From assembly GCA_009599575.1 (NCBI GenBank), contig VWND01000004.1, positions 1,542,001 to 1,606,000 of the forward strand: a stretch of 64,000 nucleotides of DNA, written 5' to 3'. Numbering within the stretch: position 1 is the first letter of the stretch; each line of letters opens with the position of its first letter. Positions 42,901 through 54,840 of this stretch are shown here, one piece after another. Source of the DNA: Blumeriella jaapii. Taxonomy: Eukaryota > Ascomycota > Leotiomycetes > Helotiales > Drepanopezizaceae. Position numbers and translations under genes: made by a program. The notes under the pieces are model-generated. The model ran no database searches. It saw only the letters and a list, made by a program, of their open reading frames with translations, and was not told the origin of the DNA.

Positions 42901-44400
42901 AAGTTTTTTAACAAATCGTTTTGCTTTTCGTCGATAGCTATTTCGGCGATTTTACAACTAAGCTTGGCGTCGGAATAAACGTTTGCGAAATAGCCGGGCT
43001 TGCCGCAATTATAATAAGCGCTAAAAAAACGCGCAGCCAAACGGGAAAAAAAAACCGAAAATGGCAGAAGTGGCAGCTATACGCTCGTAAAAATCTTTGC
43101 TAAAAAAAAAAAAGCTGTGCGAAACAAAAGAAGCTAAGAAAATAAAACGTTATAAAACTTTAAAAATACCGGAAATACGCTTAGAATTTTGATTAGCAAA
43201 AGCTATAGCAAAAAAAAAATAGCTTATGCGACGAGCAAAAGCCATTTTTTCAGCTCGGATATTACGTAACTTTTTATTCGCAACGGCCAAAAACTCGTTT
43301 AAAATAATATAATTACTATTTATTTTATACTTTTTTATTCGAAAATCGTATTTGAAAATAAAAATGATTTTTTCGCATATGTTTTTAAATCAACGGTTTT
43401 TAACAATTTTACTAATAATTGCGTAGCGAATAAATAAAAAACGAAAGTTATTATAAGTTTGACCGTTGTTTATATAAAATTTATTATATTACAATTTAGC
43501 AAACTAAACGCGATTATAATCAAAAAAGCGCTAATTAAAAATGCGAAAAACGTTTTCGGGCCGATTGGGCTTAGTTATAAAACTCGGAGTTCAGATATTT
43601 TAAAATAATGGTTTTTGCTTTTTTAATAATGTATTTAAAATATGCTTTAGCTTAATTTATATTTTATATAAAGTTTTTTAAATACTTTTTAATAAACAGT
43701 TTTATATTTATTTTTTATACGTTATATTTAATTTTTTTTTAATAATCGCTGAAAACGTAGCGAAAATATTTAACTTTGAATAATTCGATTCGGGAAATAG
43801 TTAGATCGAAAACGAAAAGGTAATATTCGAGAATTAATTAAAAATCTGCGGTAAAAGCGCGCGAAGCTCGAAATGAAAAAAAAGCGTCGCGAGCGATATT
43901 AGCGGAAAAAGCTGAAAAGCGAGCGGCGGCAATAGTTTAAGCGATTATCTAAGCGATCTAAAACTGCTAGGCCGCAATAAATTTTTCAACGTTAGCAAAT
44001 ATATTAAGCAGTCGTAAAAGTATTCGTCGGTTTAAAAATACTAGAATATCAGCGTCGTACAATTCGATTTTAAATTCGATCGTAGAGCGAAGGAATCCAG
44101 CAAATAAATCGGCTGTAAATAATTGTGGTTCGGTAAAAAAGTCGTGGAATAAAAACTCGCTGCTAAAGTCGTCGAAAAAGCCTGAAACGAATAAAAATTC
44201 GGAAGCGCTAAAAGCGAAAGCAAAAATGGAAATGCTAATTCGAAGCCGAATCGTACGAATTGCGTTCGTTTTCGGATGCCGCGTCGATTTATAAAAAAAA
44301 CATAAAATGTTATAATATTAAAAAAAAGCGATTCGAATTGCAAAAGCAAATCGAATTAATAAGGGAAAAAGATTCCAGCTTTTTCTGAAAATAAAATTAA
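42900..44400 (-). pseudogene. Gypsy-B gag (B2)
   Basis: Inverse equivalent of B1 gag. The zinc-knuckle sequence lies at about 43020-42960 (CYYNCGKPG block, partly decayed); the open frame 42921-43103 on the plus strand is its shadow. Capsid part to about 44350 without surviving frame; the minus-strand open stretch 44349-44041 (QFESLFFN...) reads in sense orientation and may be the Gag N-terminus. Confidence 0.62.
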
Positions 44401-44539
44401 TAAAAAAAAGTTTTAATTAAAGCACCGATAAATAAACGTCGGTACGGACGGTTTAAAAAAAATTCGAATTGCAAAAGCAAATCGAGTTTTTAACCGTGAA
44501 TACAAAGCTTTCCAAAGAAAATTGTTTGGTTTTTTTTTA

Positions 44540-44821
44540 TATTATAGCTAGCTTAAAAATAATCAGAAAAATAATATAAACCAAAAGGTACGCATATAAA
44601 TTAAAAAAAAAACACCGAGCTAAAATGCTCGGAATCGCGAACTTTATATATAGTAGATTGCGCTTATAAGTTACGTGATTTAGCGCGAGGCTTAGTGGCC
44701 GAGGTGGTCCGTGCCCAAATCTTATTTCAACACCACCGGCAATCATACCACTGGCAACCATACCACTGGCAGCCATACCACTGGCAGCCATACCACTAGA
44801 CTAGCAGCCAGGATCGTAACA
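44540..44821 (-). repeat. Gypsy-B 5' LTR (B2)
   Basis: 282 bp, plus-strand ends TATTATAGCTAG (RIP-altered) and GATCGTAACA. Four 15-bp units at 44741-44800 (CATACCACTGGCARC type), far better preserved than in the 3' LTR. The outer right 120 bp are essentially unmutated. Confidence 0.93.
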
Positions 44822-44979
44822 GCGACGGCGTAAACTATTTTTCCTTTCGAATTTTTTACGAGTTATATCAAAATAATCGACCGGTCGTAAAAAAGCTTAT
44901 TTCCGCATTTCGCGAAAAATAGCTTTTGTTCAACGATCCTCCTTTTAGCAAAGCTTTTCAGCTTCTGCTACTACATTTT

Positions 44980-46400
44980 AATCTTTTTTTTAATCAGCGA
45001 AAAAGCAGCCTTTCCCAAAAGCTTTTTTTTTTAAAAAACAGTTCTTTTCCCGAAAAAAAAAAATAAAAAAAAAGGCAGAGCGCTAACCATTTCGTCTGCC
45101 ATTTTTTTTGCAGCCTAGCGCTGAAAACATTCAGCTGAAACTTTTGCAAAACCAGCTGAAAAAAGCGCAAAAGCGTAAACGATAATTTGTAGAAATTATA
45201 CGATTGCGACAAACTTTTTAATCGAAGCGTTTAGTAAAATCTATCGAACGTGTTTTTGCTAATCGCGAATCTGCTGCTTTTCTTTTTTTTCGCAACGTTT
45301 TATTTTAATTAACAAACGCTGCAAATCAATTTCCACGTTTTTCGCGATTTTTTTTAAATCTTTTTTTAACGGCCAAAATTCTAACGCGCTTTTTAAACGT
45401 TATAATTTTTATTTATTTGTTGATTTTCGATTAGCTCGTATAAAACGCGTTCCGAATTTTAAATTTAAGCTAAATAATAATAAAAATTACAAAACACGTT
45501 TTTAAAAAACTAAAGTTTTCGACAACTTCGAATTTTATTACGATTATTTCGCTAACGATCGATTTCGCAAAAATTATATATTCGATCAGATCGAAAGCGT
45601 AGCAAAGAAATTTTTTATTTCGCGTATTTTAAACCGTTTCGATTTTATACTTTTCGAAAAATTAATTAAAAAAGTCGCCGATTTTCTGGCCGATTTTTTC
45701 GACGTTTAAAAAGCGGAAAACGAATTTAAAATGCTTGCAATAAATACGCATAACGATTTCTAGCGATTATATTTGCGATTTTCCATTTTCGCAACGAACG
45801 CTTAAATACGAATTAATAAATAGCTTCGGAATATTTGCCGCGATAAAATACTAAAGCGTTTACGAAAAAAGCTATATTTAAAATAAACGCGTACAACGAC
45901 TTTTAAAAATTGGCTTACCGCCGTTCGTTAAAAAATACAAAATCAATTAGCTAAGCGAATTTTATACGCGAATCGCTTTTTAATCAAATTTACTATTTAT
46001 TAAAATGATAGATTCTTAACCAAAGCGTATTACGAGTCAAATCGTACGTACGAAAATCGTTTAAATATTTTACAAACTTTTTCTCAGCCCTTTGTTTTTT
46101 CTTTTTTTTTACGCTAAAACGCCCTTTTAGCGTTTTTTCTTTTCGATCGGATCAACGACAGCGCTCGTTTTCTATTTTATACTATTAGAAAGTTTAAAAA
46201 AGCCAGTTTGCACGACTTTCTACGGGCCGATTTTCGGTTTTATTTAAAAGCCTTTTTAAGCTGGTAAATTTAAACAAAATCGAGCCGGCCGAAGATTCGC
46301 TTTTTAATAATAATAATAAAAATAAAAACCTTTTTCCAAACGACTTTTAAAACGCATACGAAAAAATTAAAAGCTTTTCCGCCAGTCGGGAAAACGCTTA
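44980..46400 (+). pseudogene. Gypsy-C gag (C3)
   Basis: Frame fragments on the plus strand: KVFDNFEFYYDYF, ESVAKKFFISRIL, KLIKKVADFLADFFDV at about 45505-45710, as in C1; a broken stretch follows to 46330. The N-terminal part (about 44990-45120) is Glu/Ser/Lys-rich. No zinc knuckle recognised. The minus-strand open stretch 44994-45212 is a shadow. Confidence 0.6.
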
Positions 46401-46438
46401 AGCCTAAATAAAGTTTTTTTTAAAGCGTATTACGCGAT

Positions 46439-46798
46439 ATGCGTTATTTTAACGTTCGAAAGCTTTTTAATAGCGATTTTTTAATAATTTCCGTTATATT
46501 TATTAAAAATAACTTTTCGTACAAAATAAAAGCGCTCGCCGATTTTAAAACGAACGGTTATGCGTTAATCGATTCGGCGCTGATTAAATTTTTTTTTTTT
46601 CTTAAACTTTTGATTCAACTTTTTTCGGCTTTTTTTTTTGAAAAAAAATATAATAAAGTTCGTGGCTATTTAATTATATATTTTACGTTTTTTAATTTTA
46701 TTATTAATAATCGAATACAATCGTTTATTTTTTTTTTAATTATTAGTTTCGTAAATTATAATATGATTTTAAAAAAAGCTTGGTTGGCCGAATATTAA
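46439..46798 (+). pseudogene. Gypsy-C protease (C3, open 119 codons)
   Basis: Uninterrupted from 46439 to 46798. KALADFKTNGYALIDSALIK is the active-site block (ALADSGANGYAFID): Asp kept, Ser-Gly changed to Phe-Lys, so catalysis is unlikely. Further on, KVRGYLIIYFTF (family KGY-G-PITH) and NYNMILKKAWLAEY (family DMILGRTWLAEY) complete the retropepsin fold. It is a fragment of the Gag-Pol frame. Confidence 0.85.
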
Positions 46799-47157
46799 AT
46801 TTTATTAAACTGTAATAAACGCAAATTTTATTAGCCGAAGTTTTATTTTTCTATAGCTTTTTACGCTCGTTGTATTAAAATTTTTTATTTGCATTTTCGA
46901 AAAATTTAATTTCGTTATTAAAACAACGCTGTCAAACGTAACAAAAACTTTAATTAATTATAGCAGATTTACGACGCTGTGCGAAGCGCGAAAAAATCGA
47001 ATTTTATTCGCGATGCCAATTTCGATAGCGACGCTAATGGAATAATATAAGAAATTATATCATTTTTTTAAGCTGCCGATTTTTTTTCCGTTTATTTCTT
47101 TTTTTTTTTTTTTTTTTTCCTTAAAACAGCTTTTTCGTTTTACGAAAAACAATTATA

Positions 47158-47161
47158 TTAA
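47158..47161. other. Target-site duplication of E1, left copy (TTAA)
   Basis: TTAA before and after E1 (58452-58455). In C1 the uninterrupted site is ATTATATTAAAAACCG with a single TTAA (10318-10321), which supports a 4-bp duplication; a 5-bp alternative (TATTA) needs LTR ends shifted by one or two bases. Confidence 0.75.
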
Positions 47162-47428
47162 TATAAAACGGTGATACTCTGTATTAATAGAAGTTGGTAG
47201 TTTTAGCTATGGTCGAGGCATGGATCTTTCCGAAACCTCCTGCCATTAACTACTTTCAACAGGTATAAGAGCAAGGCATTCTTTTAGATAGTATCATAAG
47301 CACGCAGTCTAATTTATATTTTTATTTATTTTTTTTTTCCTTTTTTCAGTTTCTTTTAAGGATTTCCTAAACTATCTTACCTACCGATATATAGCCGTAT
47401 TAATCTGGTTTTCCTATCTACTTTTATA
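47162..47428 (+). repeat. Gypsy-E 5' LTR (E1)
   Basis: 267 bp. The outer left 150 bp (GGTCGAGGCATGGATC, CCGAAACCTCCTGCC) are well preserved. A run of T with TCC at about 47330-47342. No CACGTG seen. Confidence 0.92.
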
Positions 47429-48190
47429 TTTAATAACTTACGTAAAAATTCAAACTTCGGTATTTCGTTTTTATATACTCGCCGATGCATTTCTTAAATT
47501 CACAGTTAAAATCGACTTCGATATTTCGCTATTACGGCTTGAAAGATTTCTTATATAGTATTGTTCGCAGCTGCATTATATAAAAGATTTCTAATGGCTT
47601 CCCTTATCTTGCGCACAATTATTAGATTACAAAAGTGCAACACATTTTAAAAACGTTTGAAATTACGGTTAAGCAATCCTGAACCGTGCGAAGTTTAAAA
47701 TTCGAAAATCGCTTTTTTGTTTAAAAATAACAAATCGAATATTAATTCGTACGCTTCGACCGCTGCGCTCGGCCTTTTTGAACTAAATTTCTTTTGGTTA
47801 AACGCCTGGCGAAAACTCAACCTTTTGATCTTACGCTTTGTAATTGTAATAATTACAATTTGCGGCTTTTTATTAAAAGTAATAAAAAGATAGCTATACG
47901 TGCATTGGCTTGAGCCACGGAATATCGAAACCGTGGATTATATAATAATATCATATCAATCCAGTTAACTTATCAAAAAACAAATTTTTTAATATATTAC
48001 TTAAATATCTAAACGCAATTTTATTTTATTCAATTTTTTTAAAAAATATAAAAATCTTTTAATAGCTTTTTTATTAAAAACGATTTTTTTCATATTAAAA
48101 ACTTTTAATTTACAACTTTAAAAAACATATACTCATTTAATTCAAACCTTACTAATACTTTCGCTAATATTATAAATAACGACGCTTTTC
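47429..48190 (+). other. Gypsy-E leader (E1)
   Basis: 760 bp between 5' LTR and gag, clearly less mutated than the rest of E1 up to about 47980. It has two perfect inverted repeats: AATTGTAA-taa-TTACAATT (47842-47860) and CCACGG-10 nt-CCGTGG (47915-47936). No coding signal. Leaders of LTR elements hold the primer site and packaging signals; the hairpins are candidates for the latter. Confidence 0.6.
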
Positions 48191-50150
48191 GTTTTCTTAT
48201 GCGAGGCCGCATGCCTTTTTTTGGCTCCTTTGGTACATTCTTATTTAATGGCGCCAACGTTATCGATTTTATCGAGAAATATAAAGAAACTTATAAGGAT
48301 TTCGGAGTTTCTGAGACTAAGATATTCGATAAATTCCTTCGCTATTATAACCTAATTATTAAAAATATTATCAAATCGATAAATAAATAAAAGGCTATTA
48401 GGGCTCGAAATTGGCGTAAGCTAATTAAAACTTTAAAATCGGAATTCCGAAACTACGATCGCTAGCAAATTCGCGATATTATCGCTTTTTTTAAATAGTT
48501 TATTATAACAACTCGCTAAGCCAAAAAACTCAAAGCCTATTGTCGTATTTATACGAAAGTTTCTGACGTTTTCGTTAATAAAAAGATTTTAAGCGAAGTT
48601 AAATAAAGAAAACTGTTTTTACTTGGCTTTTCAATTAGCATTCGCAACAAAACTATTAAGCATTTTAAGGTTAATAAATAAGACTCTGAAATCTTCGATT
48701 AGTATTTCAAATTTGTAAAATTCGTTTTTAAGCAAAATCAAAGCGAACGTATTATTAAAGTTATAAACCAAAAGAAATCTTTCTTTTTTATTTACAAAAA
48801 AGATATGGAAGCTCTAATACAAAAACATGCTTAGCTATTAAGAGTTACCGAAATCGCTAAAAAACAATCAGTTATTATATTATTTAATCGTTTCGCAAAA
48901 CTTATTGGCTTGAAAAAGCTTAATAAAAATATCGAAACTTTCGTATTAAAATTTACCGATATTAAAATTTAAAAATTTTAAAGCAAAATCGAGGGTTTTA
49001 TGCAACAGCAGAAGAAACTCTTTTACGTTAACTCGGATGATAAAAACGATTAAAATAACTTTTATAACAATTATTCTTTTTAAAATACGCGAAATAATCA
49101 GCTTCGCCAAGCTATCGTAAAAGTAATGGCTGCATAGTAGCAATTTCTCCGTGCTAGCGATTAAAATCAGCGAAACATTAATTATAATAACGATTATTAA
49201 AAAAAAAAAAGAAACTAACGCGGAAACTAAAATCGCGGCTATCAAAATAATAAAAATAATTATTAAAAAAAACTTCGTAGCCTTAAGTATGGATTTTGTG
49301 ATAATAAAAAGATTTACTACGAAAAACCTTATATTCGCTTTAAATGCAAAGCATTTAATTTTTGTATAAATAATAATATTTGTTATATTAACAAATACGA
49401 AGCGATTTGCTTCGGACCGACGGAAGCAAAAATAAGCCTTTTTAATAAAGCTGAAAATCAAAGCTAGTTAAATATTATTCGCTTAAAAATGAAAAGTACG
49501 AAATAAAACGACTGCTTGGAAAATAAAAAAAATGCAAAAACGATTTTTATTAATAAGAAAAAAAACATCCTAAAAAGCGTACTAATTAAAAAAAAAACTT
49601 TTATCTTAAACGTAAATGAAATTTAAATATATAAATAAAAAACAAATATATATATTGCTAATGCAAATATCGTATTTGCAAATATTATAGCTGCATAATC
49701 AAGCTAGCGAATTATAAAAAAGCAAAATGCTTTTGTTTTATTCGCCAAATTAATTAGTATAAAAAAAAACGTCAGAATCGAAAAAAAAAAAAGATTTTGA
49801 AATTCGAAAAAAAACCGATGAAACTATTAAAAAAACGCTTATAATAAAAAAAATTAACGACGATATAAAAAATATCGACACCGATATTTCGATTCAAATT
49901 ATTTAAAAAATACCAGCTTTTAAACGCTTACCATTAATGCGAAGCGAAAAATAAATCGACAAATATATTAATTTCGAAGCGGTCGACGAAGCTATTAAAA
50001 AAATTATAAAATAAAAAATTAAATTAAAATTCAGCGATTTATTTAATATAAAAAAAAGATTCGACAAAGTTATTAACAAACAAATCCTTGTATTAAAAAA
50101 AAACGAAAAAGTTGAAATCATTCGAAAAAAAAACGATTTTAAATTAAAAA
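48190..50150 (+). pseudogene. Gypsy-E gag (E1)
   Basis: Open from 48199 to 48390: PFFGSFGTFLFNGANVIDFI, EKYKETYKDFGVSETK, FLRYYNLIIKNIIKS (family LFNGKNVTDFLE-YEDLCEDYG and LPRYC-I). At about 49285-49420 a Cys-rich part: YGFCDNKK, RFKCKAFNFC, then INKYEAICFGPTEA, matching the fungal Gypsy Gag end (C-CD-H-C and FGP). Then charged linker to 50150. The 171-codon open stretch 48946-49461 on the minus strand is antisense and rejected. Confidence 0.8.
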
Positions 50151-50299
50151 AAAATCAAAAAGAAATTTATAATACCGCAATTAATTTAGCCGATAAAAAA
50201 GAATTTTCGGAAAAAATCAGCCTTTTGGCTTTCGTTATAAAAATCCAAAAGTCAAAACGACGAAACTGCTTTTATACGGCTATAAAAGCGTTAAAAATA

Positions 50300-52700
50300 A
50301 AAACTATGCTTAAGAAAAATACAACCGTTTTCGTTTTATTCGATAATAAAACCGAAATTAATTGCATAAACTAAAAAACGGCCGAAGCCAATAATGTTCC
50401 GATTATTATTAATAAGCGAATGATTTATATTACCGTTAATAAAAACATTATTAAATTTAATAAAATTGTACGAAATATAAAAATCGACGTTAAAAATATT
50501 ATTATTTATAAAAATTTTTTAGTAATAAAAAAATGCTTTTATTTTATTATTTTTGAAATGCTTTGGATTTTAAAAAGTTTCGTCAGCTTTAAATACACCG
50601 AAAACGGCCAGATAAAAACTTTTTTCTGAAACTGGAACCGGTTTTTTTAAAATTAAATCACCGTCGCCGACGACAAAGTCTTTTTAGTCGACGTTTTATC
50701 GGAAAACGAATAGCCGGCTTTAATCTTAAAACAAACGCTAAATTATAACAAAATCTGGAAAATACTCGGCTAAAAGTATTTACGTTATTAATCGAAATAG
50801 CATCGCGAATAAAATTAGCTAATATTAATATTTTTAATTATTAATTCGGAAATAAAAATTCCGAAGATTTCGTTTTCGTATTAAACAAACCCGACCTATA
50901 CATTTTATTTTTTTGTATTAATATCAGCATTTTTTATAAGCGCAAAGCTAATAAAATACGATCCGTAAATCTTAGCGAATCCGGTGGAAATATCCCCGGA
51001 AAAATAAACGATTGGTTCGAGAAAAACGAAATAATAAAACTATTTTAATTAGTTATTAGCGAATTCGAAAAACTTATTATCGGCCGATTTTTCAGCTTAT
51101 TATCTGATAGCCGATTTACAAAAAAACGATTTGATAATTTGGCAATCGGAATTTAATTTTTGTTAAAAAAAAAAAAAGTTTTATACGAAGTTTTACGCAA
51201 CCGAAAAAAAGCTATAATTTTCGATTTTACCGAAATAGGCCAATTCAGTTTTAACGTTACGCTTTATATCGATATTAAAACCGTGTTTTACGAAGCTTGG
51301 CAAGAAAAAATCTTTTTAGTTTTTAAAACTTTTTAAAATAAAATAATCGAAATATTAAAAAAACGAATTAAGCAAAAAATTCTCGAATTTTGCCACGATT
51401 TATACAAAAACAAATAGTTTATCGTTGCGAAAAAAAAAAAAAGCATTTATAAATTTATTATCGCAATCGTCGAAATAAATAAAATAACGATACGAAACGC
51501 TAACGTGCTATTTAACGTCGATCAATTTTCAAACGAATTCGCAAAACTAACGATCGCTTTTCTTTTCGACCTGTTTTCCGGCTACGACTATTTGATATTT
51601 AATCTACGATTTCGAGATATAATAGCAATTTAGATTCCAATCGGTTTATTGCGTATAACGAAAATACTTATAGAAGCCATTAATTTAATCGCTCAATTTG
51701 TAAAAGTCGTATATAAAGTTTTTATAATTTGCATTTTTAATATTGCTTTTTTTTACGTTAACGACGTTAAAATAAAAAGTTTTAAATTATATTATAATAA
51801 CGAAAAAATCTTTTCTAAAGTTCGACGTTATATAATAAAATATATTTAAAATATCGATAAAATTATGGTTTGCTTCGAAAAAGCCAAAGCTATTATTAGC
51901 CCTCGATCAAAATTCTGTATACCCGAAATAAATATCGTCGGTTATATAATTGATAGCGCTGGCCGCTATTTTTAACGAAAAAAAATTAAAAAGATTTGCG
52001 AATAAAAAAAATATAAAAACATTACCGAAGCCAAAGCTTTTATTAGCGTTGTAATTTACTACCGCAATTAAATTAAAAACTTTTTTTAGAAAGCTGTATT
52101 TATTTACGCTACGATAAAAAAAAAAGTCGATTTCGTTTGGGAAAAAAAGCAGAGCAAAACTATAGAAATCTTTAAAAACGATTTTTTATCGGCCTTATCG
52201 CTTATACGAATCGATTATAATTTAGACGCAGAAGAAATCATTTTAATTATCGACGCCAGTATTTTCGGTTAAAAAGCTGTATTATAATAAATCGATAAAA
52301 ACAAAAAACGGCATTTTTTACGATTCGAAAGCGGCTTATAATTTCTCGCGAAAATACGCTACGATATTATCAAACGAAAATATCGAGGCGCTTTTAAAGC
52401 AATAAAAAAAATAAAAAGCGAATTATACGGCGTGTATTTTATTTTAAAAACAAACGCGAAAGTTTTTGTCGACTAATTAAATAAAAAAGCTAATAATTTA
52501 TCAAAAGCGTTCGTTATTAATTAAATAGTTTGGATGCGATTTATAAATTTCGAAATCAAACATATTAAAAAAACAATTAATACAGCGGCAAACGGCCTTT
52601 TCAAACGAAAACGTTTTTATTTATTTAATTTCGCTAAACAAAACGAATAAAATATCGACGAATAAATTGCTAACGAAATCGGCTGCTTTGCTATTTGCGC
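50300..52700 (+). pseudogene. Gypsy-E pol: protease, RT, RNase H (E1)
   Basis: Protease: VLFDNKTEINCI at about 50335-50370 (DSGAEINCI; Asp kept, Ser-Gly lost), ending with SFKYTENGQIKTFF. RT about 51150-52100: LFSGYDYLIFNLRFRDI (family DLFSGYDQ-ELD-RDMTAF), TPIGLLRIT-like block at 51640, and FYVNDVKIKS with YVND at 51754-51765 (family FLDDVGVKGP; one Asp to Asn). FKAFIISRGC-like thumb, then IVGYIIDSAG. RNase H about 52130-52640: IDASIFG, KRHFLRFESG, ELYGVYFILKTNAKV, NTAANGLF. At least one frameshift between protease and RT. Confidence 0.88.
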
Positions 52701-52701
52701 T

Positions 52702-54148
52702 TTGGATTTCACAAAGCCAAAACCATTCGCGTTGTTATTTCGGCTGGCACCGCGAATGAAAAACACCGATTTTCGGGCCGAAAAAGCATTCGCGTTACTA
52801 TTTCGGCTAGTATCGCGAATAGATTTAACCGAAAACGATCGGAATAAGCCGATTAACGAAAATAAACCTTTGATCGATAATTACGAAACCGAAAACTTTT
52901 ATTTAATCGCATATTATTTAATTATTTTATTTAAACCACCTAGCGTATTAAATTATCAGTTTAAATTATTTAAAAACCAGGCTTTCGATTATATTTTAGC
53001 CGATAAAAAACTATACAAAATAAAAAATAATATATATCAAAAACGCTTAATAATAAATAACAAAGCCGATAAGTTTTAAGTTATAAAAAAAGCTTACGAA
53101 AAAGTGTTTTATAAAAAAACTAAAATTATTTATTACCGAATTAAAAACGATTTTTAATAAAGAAAATGCTTCGAAGATTGCAAAGCCTTCGTTAAAAGCT
53201 GTATTTTTATTAAAAACGAAAGCTTGGCCGAAAAAAAAACTTATTATATCCGACGTGATTTTTTGAAATTTAGAAAAAAATCAATTTCGATATTACACGC
53301 GTACCGATCACCGATCGCGGATATATATGCTTTGTATTCGTTATTAACGACTTATTTAAATAGCTTAAAAAGCGATCTTTCCGAAACGCTATTTTCGAAG
53401 CTATAACGACTTTTTTTTAAAAAAACGTTGTATATCGATACGGTTTATTTAGCAAATTAAACGTCGATAATAAATTCGAAAACAAAAGCGTTGTCGAAAC
53501 CTTTACAAAAAAATACGATATTCAGCGTATTCAAATTTTAGCCTATAATTCGAAAAGCAACGGATCCGTTAAACGAAGTTATAAAAATATTCTTGACGGC
53601 TTTTCAAAAGCTATTCGAAAAAGTTATAAGCGTTGATCGCGGAAATTCTCGGAAATGCTTTTTATTATACGTATATGCATATACGCTTTTACTAAAATAA
53701 CTTTATTTTTTATTTAATACGGCAAAAACGCTCGATTGCTTTTGAAAATAAAATGGTTTGTATAAAGGTTTTACGACGTAGTTAAAATAAAAACGAAAGC
53801 AAACCTGCTAGCAATAAGATTTAAATAATTAAATTACCGCGATATAAATATGAAAAAGATAATTCTAAAAAAAAAAAAATATAAAAAGGCAGTTAAAAAA
53901 GTTTGAAATAAAATCAAAATTTTAAAAAAAACGCTAATTAAAAAAAAAGATTTAATTCTAATTTACGACGTTCAGCGCGCTATTAACAAATCGGCCGATA
54001 TTAAACTTGATTATAAATGGCTCGGACCTTACGAAATATGCGAGGCCGAATTAAATAAAAGCTATTATAAGCTTACGAAACTCGATAAAACGAAATTGAA
54101 AAAAACGTTCGCCGCCAACCGATTAAAACGATTTTATAAAAAAAATTA
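52702..54148 (+). pseudogene. Gypsy-E integrase (E1)
   Basis: Open 52702-53079 begins at the RNase H/integrase linker: a 63-bp tandem duplication (52724 and 52787, FALLFRL twice), then KPPSVLNYQFKLFKNQAF and DKKLYKIKNN (family KPP-L---FR-FK--AL-F-V-D-KLFRR). Integrase core to 53700, with KYDIQRIQI, AYNSKSNGSVKRSYKNIL (family ISPYNSQANG-VERGH). C-terminal YDVQRAINKSADIKLDYKWLGPYEI (split in text: YDVQRA, LDYKWLGPYEI) and FAANRLKRF end at about 54148. No chromodomain after it. Confidence 0.87.
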
Positions 54149-54840
54149 GTAAGTTTACTTTTTAAATTCTGATTTAAACAGCGACTTCGATTTTAGCGAA
54201 TCCGACGACGATTCCGATCAAAGCGATTATACTTTTAAAAAAAAAAAACCTTTTGAAAAAGTTTGGAGACAGCCGAACGATAACTTCGCTATTGAAACTA
54301 TAGTTTAAATCGTGATTTTACTTATGACCGAAAAAAAAAAAAATGCTTACAAAATTATTTATTAATTGTTTTATTATTTTTATTATTTATTATTTTTTTT
54401 TTTATTATATATTATTTTATTATTTTTGTTTTGTTTTGCTTATATACAAACTGTTTATTTTTAAGATTTTTTTTTATATTATTTAAAATATTTATTATAC
54501 TTTTCTTTGTTTAATTATACTTTTTATTTATTAAAACAAAAGCTTTGTATATATTTAAGCCGCACATTTAATATATTTATATTGCTCGTACATTTTACGA
54601 AAACTATTTTTTATGCATTTTATTATTTATTATTTTTTGCATTTTTTATTTTTTTCGCTGTTCTGAACGAATGCTTATCTGAATAATTATAATTTATTAG
54701 AAAAACAGCATACGGATTTCCGTAGCTTTTAAATACAAATATTTTACAGTTTTCGTATTTTTTTCTAATTATTTTTTAATAAATATAATACATTTTTTTA
54801 ATTAATAAACCTATCGATATTATATCGTTTTTTAAGCAAA
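54149..54840 (+). other. Gypsy-E pol tail and AT-rich spacer (E1)
   Basis: First about 180 bp continue pol with an Asp/Ser-rich tail (SDFDFSESDDDSDQSDY). Then about 500 bp of T/A-rich low-complexity sequence, with repeated TTATTATTTTTATTATT, and no open frame. Separates pol from the third coding region; it could hold a promoter or splice site, but nothing specific is visible. Confidence 0.6.

Larger units (their letters stand above)
38358..44821 (-). mobile_element. Gypsy-B copy B2, complete (6,464 bp)
   Basis: Complete LTR retrotransposon on the minus strand: 282-bp LTRs at 38358-38639 and 44540-44821, with gag, RT, RNase H and integrase between them and 5-bp duplications GCGAC on both sides. 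Inserted in the leader of C3. All frames are broken. The outer end of each LTR is preserved, the inner ends mutated. B2 provides the reference for B1 and B3. Confidence 0.93.
44822..47161 (+). mobile_element. Gypsy-C copy C3, middle arm (leader, gag, protease)
   Basis: Continuation of C3 after B2 and up to E1. It contains the leader (to about 44980), gag, and protease; collinear with C1 1078-2886. The empty site for A1 (GCTGC at 47072-47076) is intact here. E1 starts after TTAA at 47158-47161. Confidence 0.88.

Noticed and set aside
48946..49461. 171-codon open frame on the minus strand, hydrophobic, the longest open frame in the window
   Set aside because: It lies antisense to the Gypsy-E gag Cys-rich region. 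Long Ile/Phe-rich antisense frames are expected from AT-rich, CpG-sparing mutation; no family resemblance.
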